In this document: piece by piece, positions 54,330 to 63,141 of the stretch
How positions within the stretch are numbered: the stretch's first letter is position 1
How the letters are laid out: the number at the start of each line of letters is the position of its first letter
From: Pseudomonadota bacterium
GTDB taxonomy: Bacteria > Pseudomonadota > Gammaproteobacteria > Burkholderiales > Rhodocyclaceae
Length of the DNA stretch: 64,000 nucleotides
Direction of reading: 5' to 3'
Assembly: GCA_018240785.1 (NCBI GenBank)
Contig: JAFEFC010000041.1
Coordinates: forward strand, 1-64,000
Position numbers and translations under genes: made by a program
The notes under the pieces: model-generated
The model's input: only the letters and a program-made list of their open reading frames with translations
The model's database searches: none
Told to the model about the DNA's origin: nothing

Positions 54330-54746
54330 TCACGGCGCATCTTGTCCATCTGCCGCTGGCGCGGCCGCCTCGGTCGACAGCGCCGGAGCAGGAGCAGGAG
54401 CAGGCACGGCGCTCGTGCGCTGGGCTGGCAGCGCATACAGCTCGAACTTCTTCACCATCTTGCCGAGCACGCTGAGCGTGATGTCGCTCTGCGGGAACAC
54501 GCGGCAGGCCAGCACGATGCCGCTTGCTTCCTCCTCGCGCGTGACGTACGAGCGACTCATCTTGATCGAGCGGTAGGTGCCGGACTCGATCTGGATCTTG
54601 CACACGCCGCAGCCGCCGCCGCGGCAGCCGACCGGAATGCCCTTGCGTGACAACTGCTCCATGCCCTTCAGGAGATTGTCGTCCTCGGAGCAGACGTACT
54701 CCTCCCCGGTGTTCGCGATCGAAACCCTGAACGAGCGTGCGCTCAT
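54330..54746 (-). CDS. Plant-type 2Fe-2S ferredoxin
   Basis: 138 residues. The cluster ligands are CRGGGCGVCK (three Cys) and a later LACRVF Cys, in the spacing of plant-type or XylT/DmpQ-like ferredoxins. The N-terminal beta-grasp (RSFRVSIANTGEEYVCSEDD) is normal. After about residue 105 there is a Pro/Ala-rich tail (PAPAPAPALSTEAAAPAADG) of no known role. Such proteins pass electrons to oxygenases or reactivate catechol dioxygenases. No oxygenase lies nearby, so its partner is elsewhere. Confidence 0.88.
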   Translation of the reverse strand: MSARSFRVSIANTGEEYVCSEDDNLLKGMEQLSRKGIPVGCRGGGCGVCKIQIESGTYRSIKMSRSYVTREEEASGIVLACRVFPQSDITLSVLGKMVKKFELYALPAQRTSAVPAPAPAPALSTEAAAPAADGQDAP

Positions 54747-54937
54747 GATGCTGTCTCCGCCTGTTTGTGCGCCGCTCGGTGTCGGCGATCATCTATCGAG
54801 ATTTTAGGCCTCGCCGCGTGATGGCGAAAACCTCGAGCGCCGCTTGCGGCTTGATTGCGGCAGCCGACAGGCGAAGGATGGGGCGGGCTTATCGATGTGC
54901 CGACGCGAACCGCGGTCGACGGCCCGGACCTGAGCCG

Positions 54938-54971
54938 CAAAAACAAAAAGCCAACCCCGAAGGACTGGCTT
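54938..54971 (-). terminator. Terminator of the tRNA-Lys transcript
   Basis: On the minus strand AAGCCAGTCCTTCGGGGTTGGCTT (54971-54948) folds into a stem with a UUCG-type loop and is followed by TTTGTTTTTG. It begins 14 bp after the tRNA 3' end. Confidence 0.85.
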
Positions 54972-54984
54972 CCTGCGTGAAACT

Positions 54985-55060
54985 TGGTAGGTCGTGCGGG
55001 ATTCGAACCTGCGACCAACGGATTAAAAGTCCGCTGCTCTACCAGCTGAGCTAACGACCC
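54985..55060 (-). tRNA. tRNA-Lys (anticodon UUU)
   Basis: 76 nt including an encoded CCA. The minus strand starts GGGTCGTTAGCTCAGCTGGT. The anticodon loop reads CTTTTAA, giving anticodon TTT. The T-arm is GCAGGTTCGAATCCTGC. The acceptor stem pairs over seven positions, with a G-T wobble at the outermost pair, and ends in A-CCA. It has its own promoter and terminator, so it is a single-gene unit. Confidence 0.97.
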
Positions 55061-55074
55061 AAAAACGAGGCCGA

Positions 55075-55104
55075 ATTCTAGTTGCCGGCCCTTCGGTGTG
55101 TCAA
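55075..55104 (-). promoter_or_regulatory. Sigma-70 promoter of tRNA-Lys
   Basis: On the minus strand a perfect -35 TTGACA (55104-55099) and a -10 TAGAAT (55080-55075) are separated by 18 bp. The -10 lies 14 bp upstream of the mature tRNA 5' end. Confidence 0.85.
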
Positions 55105-55162
55105 GAACCCCAAGCGCCCGCGAGACAACGGAGTCGTCGCGCCAGCCTTGGCAGGTGCATCC

Positions 55163-56275
55163 TCAGGCTGCCGCCGACATCAGGCGGTATTGAAGCTTCA
55201 TCGTGACGACCGCGCCGATGACGATGGCGGCGGTCGTGAGCATGGAGCCTAGCGCCAGCGTCGACAGGCCGCTGATGCCCTGGCCGATGGTGCAGCCGAG
55301 CGCGGTGACGCCACCGAAGCCCATCAGCAGCCCGCCGGCAATGTGGCGGACGAGGTCGCCGCTGTCGCGGAAGCTTTCGAGGCGGAAAGTGTGCCGGCCG
55401 ATGGCGTCGACCGCAGCGCCCACGATCACGCCCAGCGCGCTGGCGATGCCGAAGGTGAGCACGCGGCTGGTATCGCTCCACATCGTCAGCAGGTCGAGGG
55501 TGTAGGCCAGCGGCGCGACGAAGGTCAGCGACTCGGCGCGATTGCTGTTCGTGCCGAGGAAGGCTTCTTCCAGGGTGTCGGGATGTTCGACCAGGTGGCC
55601 GAGGTGGCCGGTGACGTACCAGCCCGCGACGACCAGTGCGCCGGTGACGAGGCCGCCGAGCAGTACGTCCGCGCCCCAGCCCTCGCGCCGACGGAAGACG
55701 AAGGCGAGCAGCGGCAGGGCGAGGGCGCCGCACGCAAGCATCAGCGCCGTGCCGGCGGGGAGGCCCGTGTCGGCGAGGAAGGCCGGGAGGGTCTGCGCGT
55801 GCGGCAGCGTGACCGCCACCGGCTCCAGGAAGCGGACGCGGCCAACGGCGAACAGTCCGCGCAGCGTCATCAGCGCGCCAATGGCGAAGAAGGCGAAGAC
55901 GACCAGCGACTTGAGATTGCCGCCGCCGATGCGGATCAGCGTGCGCGCACCGCAGCCGGAAGCGAGCGTCATGCCGGCGCCGAACGCTGCGCCGCCGACG
56001 AGATGCGACAGCCACAACAGGCGGCTGCCGGTGTAGATCGTCTTCGATGCCTCGAGCAGGCCGGCAAGCTGCAGCGCGGTGGTGCCGACGATGGCGGTGG
56101 CGATGGCCAGCATCCACATCCGCATGCGGCTCCAGTCGCCCATCAGCACGACGTCGGAGATCGCGCCCATGGTGCAGAAGCGGCTGCGGCTGCCAACGAA
56201 GCCGAACACCGTGCCGATGGCGAACGCTGCCCACACGACGGTGCTGGTGATGGACTGGATTTCCGCCATGCGCAT
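55163..56275 (-). CDS. YeeE/YedE family transporter (TsuA-like, sulfur compound uptake)
   Basis: 370 residues; an ATG at 56269 is also possible. About ten hydrophobic helices are present. The three conserved Cys motifs of the family are all there: SRFCTMGAISD (first helices), TLASGCGARTLIRIGGGN (middle) and TALGCTIGQGISGLS (late). In TsuA these Cys line the thiosulfate pathway through the inner membrane. The substrate is probably thiosulfate or a similar small sulfur compound. No TusA/YeeD protein is adjacent. It ends the minus-strand series, 37 bp downstream of queC. Confidence 0.88.
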   Translation of the reverse strand: MRMAEIQSITSTVVWAAFAIGTVFGFVGSRSRFCTMGAISDVVLMGDWSRMRMWMLAIATAIVGTTALQLAGLLEASKTIYTGSRLLWLSHLVGGAAFGAGMTLASGCGARTLIRIGGGNLKSLVVFAFFAIGALMTLRGLFAVGRVRFLEPVAVTLPHAQTLPAFLADTGLPAGTALMLACGALALPLLAFVFRRREGWGADVLLGGLVTGALVVAGWYVTGHLGHLVEHPDTLEEAFLGTNSNRAESLTFVAPLAYTLDLLTMWSDTSRVLTFGIASALGVIVGAAVDAIGRHTFRLESFRDSGDLVRHIAGGLLMGFGGVTALGCTIGQGISGLSTLALGSMLTTAAIVIGAVVTMKLQYRLMSAAA

Positions 56276-56312
56276 CTCGCTCGGGGGTGGCAGGGCGCCG
56301 GTGAGGCGCGCC

Positions 56313-57002
56313 TTACTGGTAGGCGGTGGGGTCGGGCACGCCGGCAGCGGCGAAGCCGGCGGCGCGCAGGCGGCAGGCTTCGCAACGGCCGCAGGCGCGT
56401 CCCTCGTCGTCGGCCTGGTAGCAGGTGACGGTGAGGGCGTAATCGACGCCCAGCGCCATGCCGCGGCGGATGATCTCGGCCTTGGACAGGTCGATCAGCG
56501 GCGCATGGATGCGGATGCGGGTGCCTTCGACGCCGATCTTGGTGCCGAGGTTGGCCATGTTCTCGAAGGCCTCGATGAAGGCGGGGCGGCAGTCCGGATA
56601 GCCGGAAAAATCCACCGCGTTGACGCCGACGAAGATGTCGCGCGCGCCCAGCACCTCGGCCCAGGCCAGCGCGATCGACAGCATCACCGTGTTGCGTGCC
56701 GGCACATAGGTGACCGGAATGCCGCTGCCCGGTTCATCCTCGGGCACGGCGATGGAGGCGTCGGTGAGCGCGGAGCCGCCGAACTGGCCGAGATCGACAC
56801 TGGCGGTGCGGTGCGCCCTGGCTCCCAGCGCATGCGCGACGCGCTGCGAGGCGGCAAGCTCCGCCGCGTGGCGCTGGCCATAGGCCACCGACAGCGCATA
56901 GGTCTCGAAACCCATGTCGCGCGCGATGGCGAGGCAGGTGGCGGAGTCGAGTCCGCCCGACAGCAGCACGACAGCGCGCCGGGGTGGAGATTGCGTGTTC
57001 AT
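56313..57002 (-). CDS. queC: 7-cyano-7-deazaguanine synthase
   Basis: 229 residues from the ATG at 57002. The PP-loop [13 protein letters not shown] is at about residues 12-24. The zinc-binding set near the C-terminus is [20 protein letters not shown], with four Cys. [17 protein letters not shown] and [19 protein letters not shown] are typical. It converts 7-carboxy-7-deazaguanine to preQ0 in queuosine synthesis, using ATP and ammonia. It is next to queE, and both follow the tol-pal genes as is common in proteobacteria. Confidence 0.96.
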   Translation of the reverse strand: MNTQSPPRRAVVLLSGGLDSATCLAIARDMGFETYALSVAYGQRHAAELAASQRVAHALGARAHRTASVDLGQFGGSALTDASIAVPEDEPGSGIPVTYVPARNTVMLSIALAWAEVLGARDIFVGVNAVDFSGYPDCRPAFIEAFENMANLGTKIGVEGTRIRIHAPLIDLSKAEIIRRGMALGVDYALTVTCYQADDEGRACGRCEACRLRAAGFAAAGVPDPTAYQ

Positions 57003-57047
57003 GGCAAAACCTTGCGATTGCGTTGCTCCGCGCACGGCCGGTGCGGC

Positions 57048-57746
57048 TCAGCGTCCGCGGGCGTCATTCCAGAGAATCTTGTGCAACTGCAACTGGAAGC
57101 GCACCGGCAGGCGGTCGCGCACGATCCATTCGGCGAGCGTCGCCGGTTCCAGCGCCCCCGCGACTGGCGACAGCAGCACGGTGCAGCGGCGGGCGAGGTC
57201 GTGCTCGGCGATCTGTTGCTTCGCCCACACATAATCGGCCTCGTCGGCGAGCACGATCTTGACCTCGTCGCGCTCGTTCAGCAGCGCGATGTTGGCGTAG
57301 CGATTCTTCAAAACCTCGCCCGAGCCCGGCGCCTTGAGGTCCATGATGCGCGACACGCGCGCATCGACGGCGCCGATGTCGAGCGCGCCGCTGGTCTCGA
57401 GCGAAACCGAATAGCCGGCATCGCACAGCGCCGTCAGCAGCGGCAGGCAGTTCTTCTGCGACAGCGGCTCGCCACCGGTGACGCACACATAGGGCAGGCC
57501 GTGTTGCGCCACTTCGGCGAGCACGGATTCCAGCGTGCGCGACTCCCCGCCCTGGAAGGCGTAGGCGGTGTCGCACCAGGTGCAGCGCAGCGGGCAGCCG
57601 GTCAGACGCACGAAGACCGTGGGCAGGCCCACGCGCGTCGACTCGCCCTGCAGCGAGGCGAAGATCTCGGTGATGCGCAGCCTGGGGTCGGCGCGCGCGC
57701 TGTCTGCGGAAGAGGCGACGTCATCCGTCGCGACGGCTTCGTTCAT
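57048..57746 (-). CDS. queE: 7-carboxy-7-deazaguanine synthase (radical SAM)
   Basis: 232 residues from the ATG at 57746. The Fe-S motif of QueE is GCPLRCTWCDTAYA, with a Cys-x3-Cys-x2-Cys spacing. ITEIFASLQGESTRVGLPTV precedes it, and VCVTGGEPL and SLETSGALDIG bind SAM. It rearranges 6-carboxytetrahydropterin to the deazaguanine core of queuosine. The first 20 residues are a non-conserved leader. It is four bases from cpoB and 45 bp from queC. No queD was found in the window. Confidence 0.95.
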   Translation of the reverse strand: MNEAVATDDVASSADSARADPRLRITEIFASLQGESTRVGLPTVFVRLTGCPLRCTWCDTAYAFQGGESRTLESVLAEVAQHGLPYVCVTGGEPLSQKNCLPLLTALCDAGYSVSLETSGALDIGAVDARVSRIMDLKAPGSGEVLKNRYANIALLNERDEVKIVLADEADYVWAKQQIAEHDLARRCTVLLSPVAGALEPATLAEWIVRDRLPVRFQLQLHKILWNDARGR

Positions 57747-57750
57747 GGGG

Positions 57751-58521
57751 TCAACGTGCGGCGAGGCGTTGCTTGGCGATCTTGGCCGCGTTGCTCTGCG
57801 GATAGCGATCGACCAGTTGCTGCAGCGTGCGCTGCGCCGTTTTCGCGTCGCCCATCGCCTGCTGGCTGTTGGCCAGGCCGAGCATCGCATCGGGCGCGGT
57901 CGTGTCGTTCGGCCACTTGTTGAGCACGAAATTGAAGTGCTTGCTGGCGGTGGCGACATCCTTCGTCTGCAGCGCGGCATTGCCGGCCCAGAAGTGGGCG
58001 CCGGGCGCGAAGTTGCCGGACGGGTAGCGGGTGATGAAGCTTTCGAAGGCGCCGAGTGCTTCCTTGTTCTTGCCCTGCTTGAGCAGGTTCAGTGCGGCTT
58101 CGTAGTCGGCGGATTCCGCGCCGGTATCGGGGGATGCGGTGGTCGCGGGAGCGCTTCCTGCGGGCGAACCGGCTGCCGGGCTGCCAGCCTGGGGGGCCGA
58201 AGCGCCATTCGGTGACGATTCGAGCTTGCGCAGGCGGGTATCGAGATCGACATAGAAATCGCGCTGGCGGGCGCCGAGGTTCTCGACTTCGTTCGCGAGC
58301 ACTTCGAGCTGGCCGCGCAGGCGCGCGATCTCGGCACGCACCTGTTCGTTCTGGTTGGCCAGCTCGAGTTGGCCGCGGCTCGTGGTGTCGATGCGGCCCT
58401 CGAGCTCCTGGCGCATGTCCATGATCTGGCGGCGGGCCTCGGTGTCATCGAACAGACCCGCCTGGGCGGGTCCGGCCGATGACATTGCGATCAGCGCCGC
58501 CAGCGGCAGGAGGCGCTTCAT
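57751..58521 (-). CDS. cpoB: Tol-Pal system coordinator CpoB (YbgF)
   Basis: 256 residues from the ATG at 58521. A signal peptide (MKRLLPLAALIAMSSAGPAQ, cleaved near AQA/G) precedes a coiled-coil trimerisation region (residues 28-85, with NEQVRAEIARLRGQLEVLAN). A disordered Ala/Ser/Pro linker and a TPR domain (residues 135-256, YEAALNLLKQGKNKEALGAF, then FWAGNAALQTKDVATASKHF) follow. In E. coli it links peptidoglycan synthesis to outer-membrane constriction with TolA. It is the last tol-pal gene and is separated from pal by one base. Confidence 0.94.
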   Translation of the reverse strand: MKRLLPLAALIAMSSAGPAQAGLFDDTEARRQIMDMRQELEGRIDTTSRGQLELANQNEQVRAEIARLRGQLEVLANEVENLGARQRDFYVDLDTRLRKLESSPNGASAPQAGSPAAGSPAGSAPATTASPDTGAESADYEAALNLLKQGKNKEALGAFESFITRYPSGNFAPGAHFWAGNAALQTKDVATASKHFNFVLNKWPNDTTAPDAMLGLANSQQAMGDAKTAQRTLQQLVDRYPQSNAAKIAKQRLAAR

Positions 58522-58522
58522 C

Positions 58523-59053
58523 TCAGTAGTCGCCGGCGGCGGAGTAGAGGATGTCGCCGCGACGGTTCTGCGCATAGCACGCTTCGGTCGCTTCCTCGCA
58601 GCGCGGCTTTTCCTCGCCGAGACTGACGGATTCGATCTGCGACTCCTTGGCGCCCAGCAGCAGCAGGGCCTGCTTGACGGCGTCGGCGCGCTTCTGGCCC
58701 AGCGCCAGGTTGTATTCGCGGCTGCCGCGTTCGTCGGTGTTGCCCTGGATGCGCATCGTCTCGTTCGGGTTCTGCACCAGGAAGCGGGCGTGGGCTTCGA
58801 TCAGCGGCTTGGCTTCAGCCTTGATGACGAAGCTGTCGAAGTCGAAGTAGACGCTGCGCTTGGACAGGATGTTGTTGGGGTCGACCAGCGCCGGGATGCG
58901 CACGCCGGAGGTGCTGCCGGCGTTCACCGTGGCGACACCGCTGCCGGCACCGCCGGTGCGGTCCTCGACCTTGGCGCCGGTGGCTTCCGGGCCGGTGCTG
59001 GAGCAGGCCGCCAGCAAGGCAGACAGCAGGATGGGCAGAGCGAGCTTCTTCAT
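58523..59053 (-). CDS. pal: Peptidoglycan-associated lipoprotein Pal
   Basis: 176 residues. The lipobox SALLAACSS gives lipidated Cys17. A Gly/Thr-rich linker is followed by an OmpA-like domain: VYFDFDSFVIKAEAKPLIEA, the IQGNTDERGSREYNLALGQK peptidoglycan motif with the diaminopimelate-binding Asp and Arg, and ADAVKQALLLLG. It anchors the outer membrane to the cell wall and binds TolB. The order tolB-pal-cpoB is conserved. Confidence 0.97.
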   Translation of the reverse strand: MKKLALPILLSALLAACSSTGPEATGAKVEDRTGGAGSGVATVNAGSTSGVRIPALVDPNNILSKRSVYFDFDSFVIKAEAKPLIEAHARFLVQNPNETMRIQGNTDERGSREYNLALGQKRADAVKQALLLLGAKESQIESVSLGEEKPRCEEATEACYAQNRRGDILYSAAGDY

Positions 59054-59105
59054 GGATGTAGAACTCCAATTCGTTTTGTGTGATTCAGAAAGGATGCAGC
59101 GTGAG

Positions 59106-60401
59106 TTACCGGGCTTGCGGGCCCCAGGCGGGCTCGCGAACGTCGGCAGCCTGCACCGTCAGGCGCTGTTTGACCCGCCCGTCCGACGACACAGCGGCGA
59201 GCACGCCTCGTCCGCCGCTTTCGGTGGCGTAGAGGATCATGCGTCCGTTGGGGGCGAAACTGGGGGATTCGTCACGAGCCGAATCGGTGAGGATCGTGGT
59301 CTGCTTCGAGGCGATATCCTGGATGGCGACCTGGAAGCGACCGTTGTTGCGGGTGATGAAGGCGAGCTGGCGGCCGTCCGGCGAGGGGCGCGGCGTCACG
59401 TTGTAGCTGCCGTCGAAGGTGACGCGCTGCGCGCTGCCGCCGGCGGACGACACGCGGTAGATCTGCGGGCTGCCGCCGCGGTCGGAGGTGAAGTAGATGT
59501 TGCCGTCGGCGGCCCAGGCGGGCTCGGTGTCGATGCCCGACGAACTGGCCAGGCGGCGCACGCCGGAGCCGTCGGCGTTGATCGCATAGAGTTGCGACAA
59601 GCCGTCCTTGGTCAGCACCACGGCGAGCTGGCTGCCGTCTGGCGACCACGCCGGCGCCGAATTGGAGCCCTTGAAGTTGGCCGCCACGCGACGCTGGCCG
59701 GTGGCGAGCGTATGCACGTAGACGATGGGTTTCTTCTGCTCGAACGACACATAGGCCAGGCGCTGGCCGTCGGGCGACCATGCCGGCGAGATGATCGGCT
59801 CGCGCGAGCGCAGCGCGGTGGCGGCGTTCATGCCGTCGGCGTCGGCGACCTGCAGCTCGTAATTGGGTCCGCTCTTGACCACGTAGGCGATGCGGGTGGA
59901 GAAGTAGCCCGGCTGGCCGGTCAGCTTCTCATACACGAAGTCGGCGATGCGGTGGCCGATGGCGCGGTTCTGCGCGGGGGCCATGGGCAGCGCCATCGCG
60001 CCGAGTTCGGTCTGCTTCTGCGTGTCGAAGAGGCGGAAGCGGACCTGGTAGCGGCCGTCGCCCTGCGGCACGAAGGAGCCGGTGAGCACCGCGTCGGCGC
60101 CGCGGCTGCGGATGCCGGCGAGGTCGGGCGTCACCGACTCGGGCAGCGCCTGCGGGCCGATGCTCACGAGGGTGAACAGGCCGCTGCGCTCGAGGTCGGC
60201 ACGCACCACGTCGGTGACGCCACGCGGCAACTGGCCTTCATTCTCGAAGATGGGTATGACAACCGGGTAGCGCGAGGCGCCGGCGCCGACGATCTCGATC
60301 GACAATTGGGCGCTGGCGTTCAGCGACAGGCCGGTGAGGACGGCAAGGATGAAGAAGCGGAAGGCGGCGAGCATCTGCGTGACGGCGTTGGCGCGAAGCA
60401 T
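59106..60401 (-). CDS. tolB: Tol-Pal system protein TolB
   Basis: 431 residues. A signal peptide (AFRFFILAVLTGLSLNASAQ) precedes an alpha/beta domain (30-165) and a six-bladed propeller with repeated SPAWSPDGQRLAYVSFE, APAWSPDGSQLAVVL and SPSFAPNGRMILYAT blades. The annotated start at 60401 gives a slightly long leader; an ATG at 60374 would still leave a signal. It is periplasmic and shuttles between Pal and TolA. It lies 32 bp after tolA. Confidence 0.97.
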   Translation of the reverse strand: MLRANAVTQMLAAFRFFILAVLTGLSLNASAQLSIEIVGAGASRYPVVIPIFENEGQLPRGVTDVVRADLERSGLFTLVSIGPQALPESVTPDLAGIRSRGADAVLTGSFVPQGDGRYQVRFRLFDTQKQTELGAMALPMAPAQNRAIGHRIADFVYEKLTGQPGYFSTRIAYVVKSGPNYELQVADADGMNAATALRSREPIISPAWSPDGQRLAYVSFEQKKPIVYVHTLATGQRRVAANFKGSNSAPAWSPDGSQLAVVLTKDGLSQLYAINADGSGVRRLASSSGIDTEPAWAADGNIYFTSDRGGSPQIYRVSSAGGSAQRVTFDGSYNVTPRPSPDGRQLAFITRNNGRFQVAIQDIASKQTTILTDSARDESPSFAPNGRMILYATESGGRGVLAAVSSDGRVKQRLTVQAADVREPAWGPQAR

Positions 60402-60433
60402 CGAATTATATCCATCAAATCCGGGGGTTGGCT

Positions 60434-61396
60434 TTAATCCTCGAGCGGGCGGAAGCGCAGCTCCAGCGTGCGCTGGAACAGATCGCGCTGCTCCGGCAGC
60501 GGCAAGGGGCTGGAGCGGCGAATCGAACGCTCGATTGCGTCGTCCAGCGCCGGGATGCCGGAAGAGCGCTTGAGGCGGATCGCCAGCACTTCACCGGACG
60601 GGAGCTGATCGACCTCGAACACGGCTTCCGGGTTCCCGCTGAGGCCGGGCGGACGCAGCAGGTTGCCGCGCACCTTCTGCTGGATCGCCAGCTTGTACTT
60701 GTCGAAATTGCCCTTGGTGCTGGCCGCGGAAGCGCGTGCGGCATCGGCATTGAGCATGCCGGCGAGCCGTGCCTGCTCGGCCTGCTTCGCCTCCTGTTCG
60801 CGGCGTGCGGCTTCGGCGCGCTTGCGCTCCTGCTCCAGTTGCTGCTTCAGGTAGTCAGGGGGGGTAGGCTCGAGGGGCTTGGCTTGCGCTTTGGGCTCGG
60901 GCGGCTTGGTGTCGGGTTTCGGCGGTTCCGGTTTCTTGGGCTCAGGCTTCTTCGGTTCAGGCCTGGGTGGTTCCGGTTTCGGCTCGGGCTTCTTCGGCTC
61001 GGGCTTCTTCTCGGGCGCCCTGGTGGCGATTTCCGGCTTGGGTTGCGGCTTGGGTTCGGGTGGCGGTTCGACCTTGGCCACGGGTTTGGGCTGGACGACC
61101 GGCTTCGGTTCGGGTCTGGGCTCCGGGCGCGGCTCCGGCTTCGGTTCCGGGCGCGGCTCGGGCTTCGCCTGCGGCTTGGGCTCCGGTCTCGTGGTGGGTT
61201 CGGGTGCTGCAGCCGGCGGTGCCGCGCTCGGCGGCGCGCTCGCCAGTTCGACCTCGAGCGAGGCGGGCGGCTGGCTCTGCCAACGGATGCCGAAGAACAG
61301 GAACAGCGCCAGGCCAAGATGGACTGCCGCCGTCAGTGCGGCCGATGCCTTGCGGCCTGGCGGCTCGCGGCGCGGGGGTGCTGCGCGGTCGTTCAT
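60434..61396 (-). CDS. tolA: Cell envelope integrity protein TolA
   Basis: 320 residues. One N-terminal transmembrane helix (AALTAAVHLGLALFLFFGI) is followed by a long Pro/Lys/Glu-rich stretch (about residues 70-175) with PEPKPEPRPEP-type repeats, a charged coiled coil (LEQERKRAEAARREQEAKQA), and the C-terminal TonB/TolA-like domain (VFEVDQLPSGEVLAIRLKRS, ALDDAIERSIRRSSPLPLP). Compared with E. coli TolA the middle region is Pro-rich and short rather than Ala-rich and helical. It spans the periplasm and transmits the force from TolQR. It overlaps tolR by four bases (ATGA). Confidence 0.94.
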   Translation of the reverse strand: MNDRAAPPRREPPGRKASAALTAAVHLGLALFLFFGIRWQSQPPASLEVELASAPPSAAPPAAAPEPTTRPEPKPQAKPEPRPEPKPEPRPEPRPEPKPVVQPKPVAKVEPPPEPKPQPKPEIATRAPEKKPEPKKPEPKPEPPRPEPKKPEPKKPEPPKPDTKPPEPKAQAKPLEPTPPDYLKQQLEQERKRAEAARREQEAKQAEQARLAGMLNADAARASAASTKGNFDKYKLAIQQKVRGNLLRPPGLSGNPEAVFEVDQLPSGEVLAIRLKRSSGIPALDDAIERSIRRSSPLPLPEQRDLFQRTLELRFRPLED

Positions 61397-61806
61397 TGCC
61401 TTGCGCTGCCGCCCTGGGTCTGCAGGCTGATCTTGGTCACGCCGGCTCCACGCGCGGCTTCGAGCACGTCGATGACAACCTGGTATTCCAGCTTGCGGTC
61501 GGCGGCGACGAGGAAAGGCTGCTCGGGATTCTTCGCGAGGGCATTACGGATCTCGCGCTGCAGCTCGAGCTCGGTCACCGGCCGCGAGGCGGCGCTCGAC
61601 GACATGCGCAAGCCGTATTTGCGGTCGGGCTTGACCTCGATCACGATCGCCTCGGCAGGCGGCGCGGAGACGGTCCCGGCCGAGGGCACGTTGATCGTTC
61701 CCGGCTGGATCATCGGCGCGGTGACCATGAAGATCACGAGCAGCACCAGCATCACGTCGATATAGGGCACGACGTTGATCTGGTTCATCAGGCGGCGCTG
61801 GCGCAT
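61393..61806 (-). CDS. tolR: TolR/ExbD-type proton-channel subunit
   Basis: 137 residues. One transmembrane helix with the proton-carrying Asp is in INVVPYIDVMLVLLVIFMVT. A periplasmic domain follows with PGTINVPSAGTVSAPPAEAI and EIRNALAKNPEQPFLVAADR. With TolQ it uses the proton motive force to energise TolA. Upstream gap to tolQ is 16 bp. Confidence 0.96.
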   Translation of the reverse strand: MRQRRLMNQINVVPYIDVMLVLLVIFMVTAPMIQPGTINVPSAGTVSAPPAEAIVIEVKPDRKYGLRMSSSAASRPVTELELQREIRNALAKNPEQPFLVAADRKLEYQVVIDVLEAARGAGVTKISLQTQGGSARQ

Positions 61807-61822
61807 CGCGACTCCCCGCCGC

Positions 61823-62497
61823 TCAGCGCAGGCTGCGCTGCAGGATGTTCGAGAACTCCTCCATGAAGCTCTCGAAGCGGATGCCGATGCGGTCGATGTC
61901 GTGCGCGAAGCGGTTGTAGGCGACCACCGCCGGGATCGCCGCGAACAGGCCGATCGCCGTCGCCACCAGCGCTTCGGCGATGCCCGGCGCCACCTGGTTG
62001 AGCGTCGCCGCGCTGACGTTGGACAGGCCGCGGAAGGCGTTCATGATGCCCCACACCGTGCCGAGCAGGCCGATGTAGGGCGACACCGAGCCGACCGACG
62101 CGAGGAAGGCCAGATGCGCCTCGAGGTCGTCCACCTCGCGCTGGTAAGTGGCGCGCATCGCCCGGCGCGAGCCGTCGATGGTGGCGCTGGTGTCGTGGCT
62201 CTTGGTGCGCAGCTTGGAGAATTCGCGGTATCCGGATTCGAAGATGCGTTCCATGCCGCCCGTCTGGTGGCGCGAGGAGGAGGCCGACTCGAACAGCTTG
62301 TTGAGGTCCGCGCCGCTCCAGAAATCACGCTCGAAGGCGTCGGTTTCGGCGCGTGCGGCGCGAATCTGGAACCACTTGCGGAAGATCCAGTACCAGGAGA
62401 CCACCGACAGCGTGGCAAGCAGCAACATGACGAGCTGGGCAAGGACGCTGGCCTGGCTGATCAGGCTGATGAACGAGAGGTCGTGAGAGGCGGTCAT
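61823..62497 (-). CDS. tolQ: TolQ/ExbB-type motor subunit
   Basis: 224 residues from the ATG at 62497. Three transmembrane helices are visible (QLVMLLLATLSVVSWYWIFR, then VSPYIGLLGTVWGIMNAFRG and ALVATAIGLFAAIPAVVAYN). The motif LGTVWGIMNAF and the TAIGLFAAIPAVVAYNRF helix are family marks. It forms the stator-like pentamer with TolR. It overlaps ybgC by four bases. Confidence 0.97.
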   Translation of the reverse strand: MTASHDLSFISLISQASVLAQLVMLLLATLSVVSWYWIFRKWFQIRAARAETDAFERDFWSGADLNKLFESASSSRHQTGGMERIFESGYREFSKLRTKSHDTSATIDGSRRAMRATYQREVDDLEAHLAFLASVGSVSPYIGLLGTVWGIMNAFRGLSNVSAATLNQVAPGIAEALVATAIGLFAAIPAVVAYNRFAHDIDRIGIRFESFMEEFSNILQRSLR

Positions 62498-62967
62498 GCT
62501 GGGATCGAGTATGTTTGAAATTGTTGTTGCATTGCGGACGGAATCGCCACCGGCTTCTGCCGTCGCCAATCGACGCAGGCCAATACGACATGCGCGACGA
62601 ACAGGCGTTCGTCGTCGCGCGTGACTTCCTGCTGAAATTCGATGGAGGCCCGCCGCAGCCCGACGATCGACGTCACGACGCTCAGGCTGTCGTCCAGCCG
62701 CGCTGGTGACAGAAAATCAGCCTTGACCGAGCGCACGACGAAGCCGATTCCTTCGTCCGCCAGCAGCGCCTGCTGCTCGAAGCCGAGCGCGCGCAGCCAT
62801 TCGGTGCGGGCGCGTTCGCAGAAGCGCAGGTAGTTGGCGTAATAGACGACGCCCGCAGCATCGGTGTCTTCGTAGTAGACGCGCACGGGCAGGCGGAAGC
62901 GACCTCCGGGTCCGGGTACGCTGCCCGGTGCCGGTGGCGAGCCGCGGCCGGAATTGTCGATGTGCAT
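62494..62967 (-). CDS. ybgC: Tol-Pal associated acyl-CoA thioesterase YbgC
   Basis: 157 residues. A 4-hydroxybenzoyl-CoA thioesterase-type hotdog: VYYEDTDAAGVVYYANYLRF holds the catalytic Asp, and SVKADFLSPARLDDSLSVVT follows. A Pro/Gly-rich leader of about 22 residues precedes the domain; typical YbgC is about 134 long. A GTG within the PVRV segment could be the real start, but the leader begins at a normal ATG. It hydrolyses short acyl-CoA or acyl-ACP at the inner membrane. It is the first gene of the tol-pal operon. Confidence 0.93.
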   Translation of the reverse strand: MHIDNSGRGSPPAPGSVPGPGGRFRLPVRVYYEDTDAAGVVYYANYLRFCERARTEWLRALGFEQQALLADEGIGFVVRSVKADFLSPARLDDSLSVVTSIVGLRRASIEFQQEVTRDDERLFVAHVVLACVDWRRQKPVAIPSAMQQQFQTYSIPA

Positions 62968-63141
62968 TGCAGCATTCTAGCCGAGCTTCGCCCTGCGGGG
63001 CATGAACTCCGTGCCTTGCCGGAGTTTTTCAGAATGTAAGTACGTCCGGCCGTCGGCGCGCAAGCCCGTTTGGACAAGTGCTATCCTGCGGCCAGCACGG
63101 TTATCGCGCTCTCGCACCAGTCGACAAGGAAAGACGTCAGC

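Noticed and set aside
62974..62979. TAGAAT just before ybgC suggesting a leaderless tol-pal transcript
   Set aside because: The -10-like box is well placed for a start at the ATG, but there is no credible -35, so the idea is unsupported.
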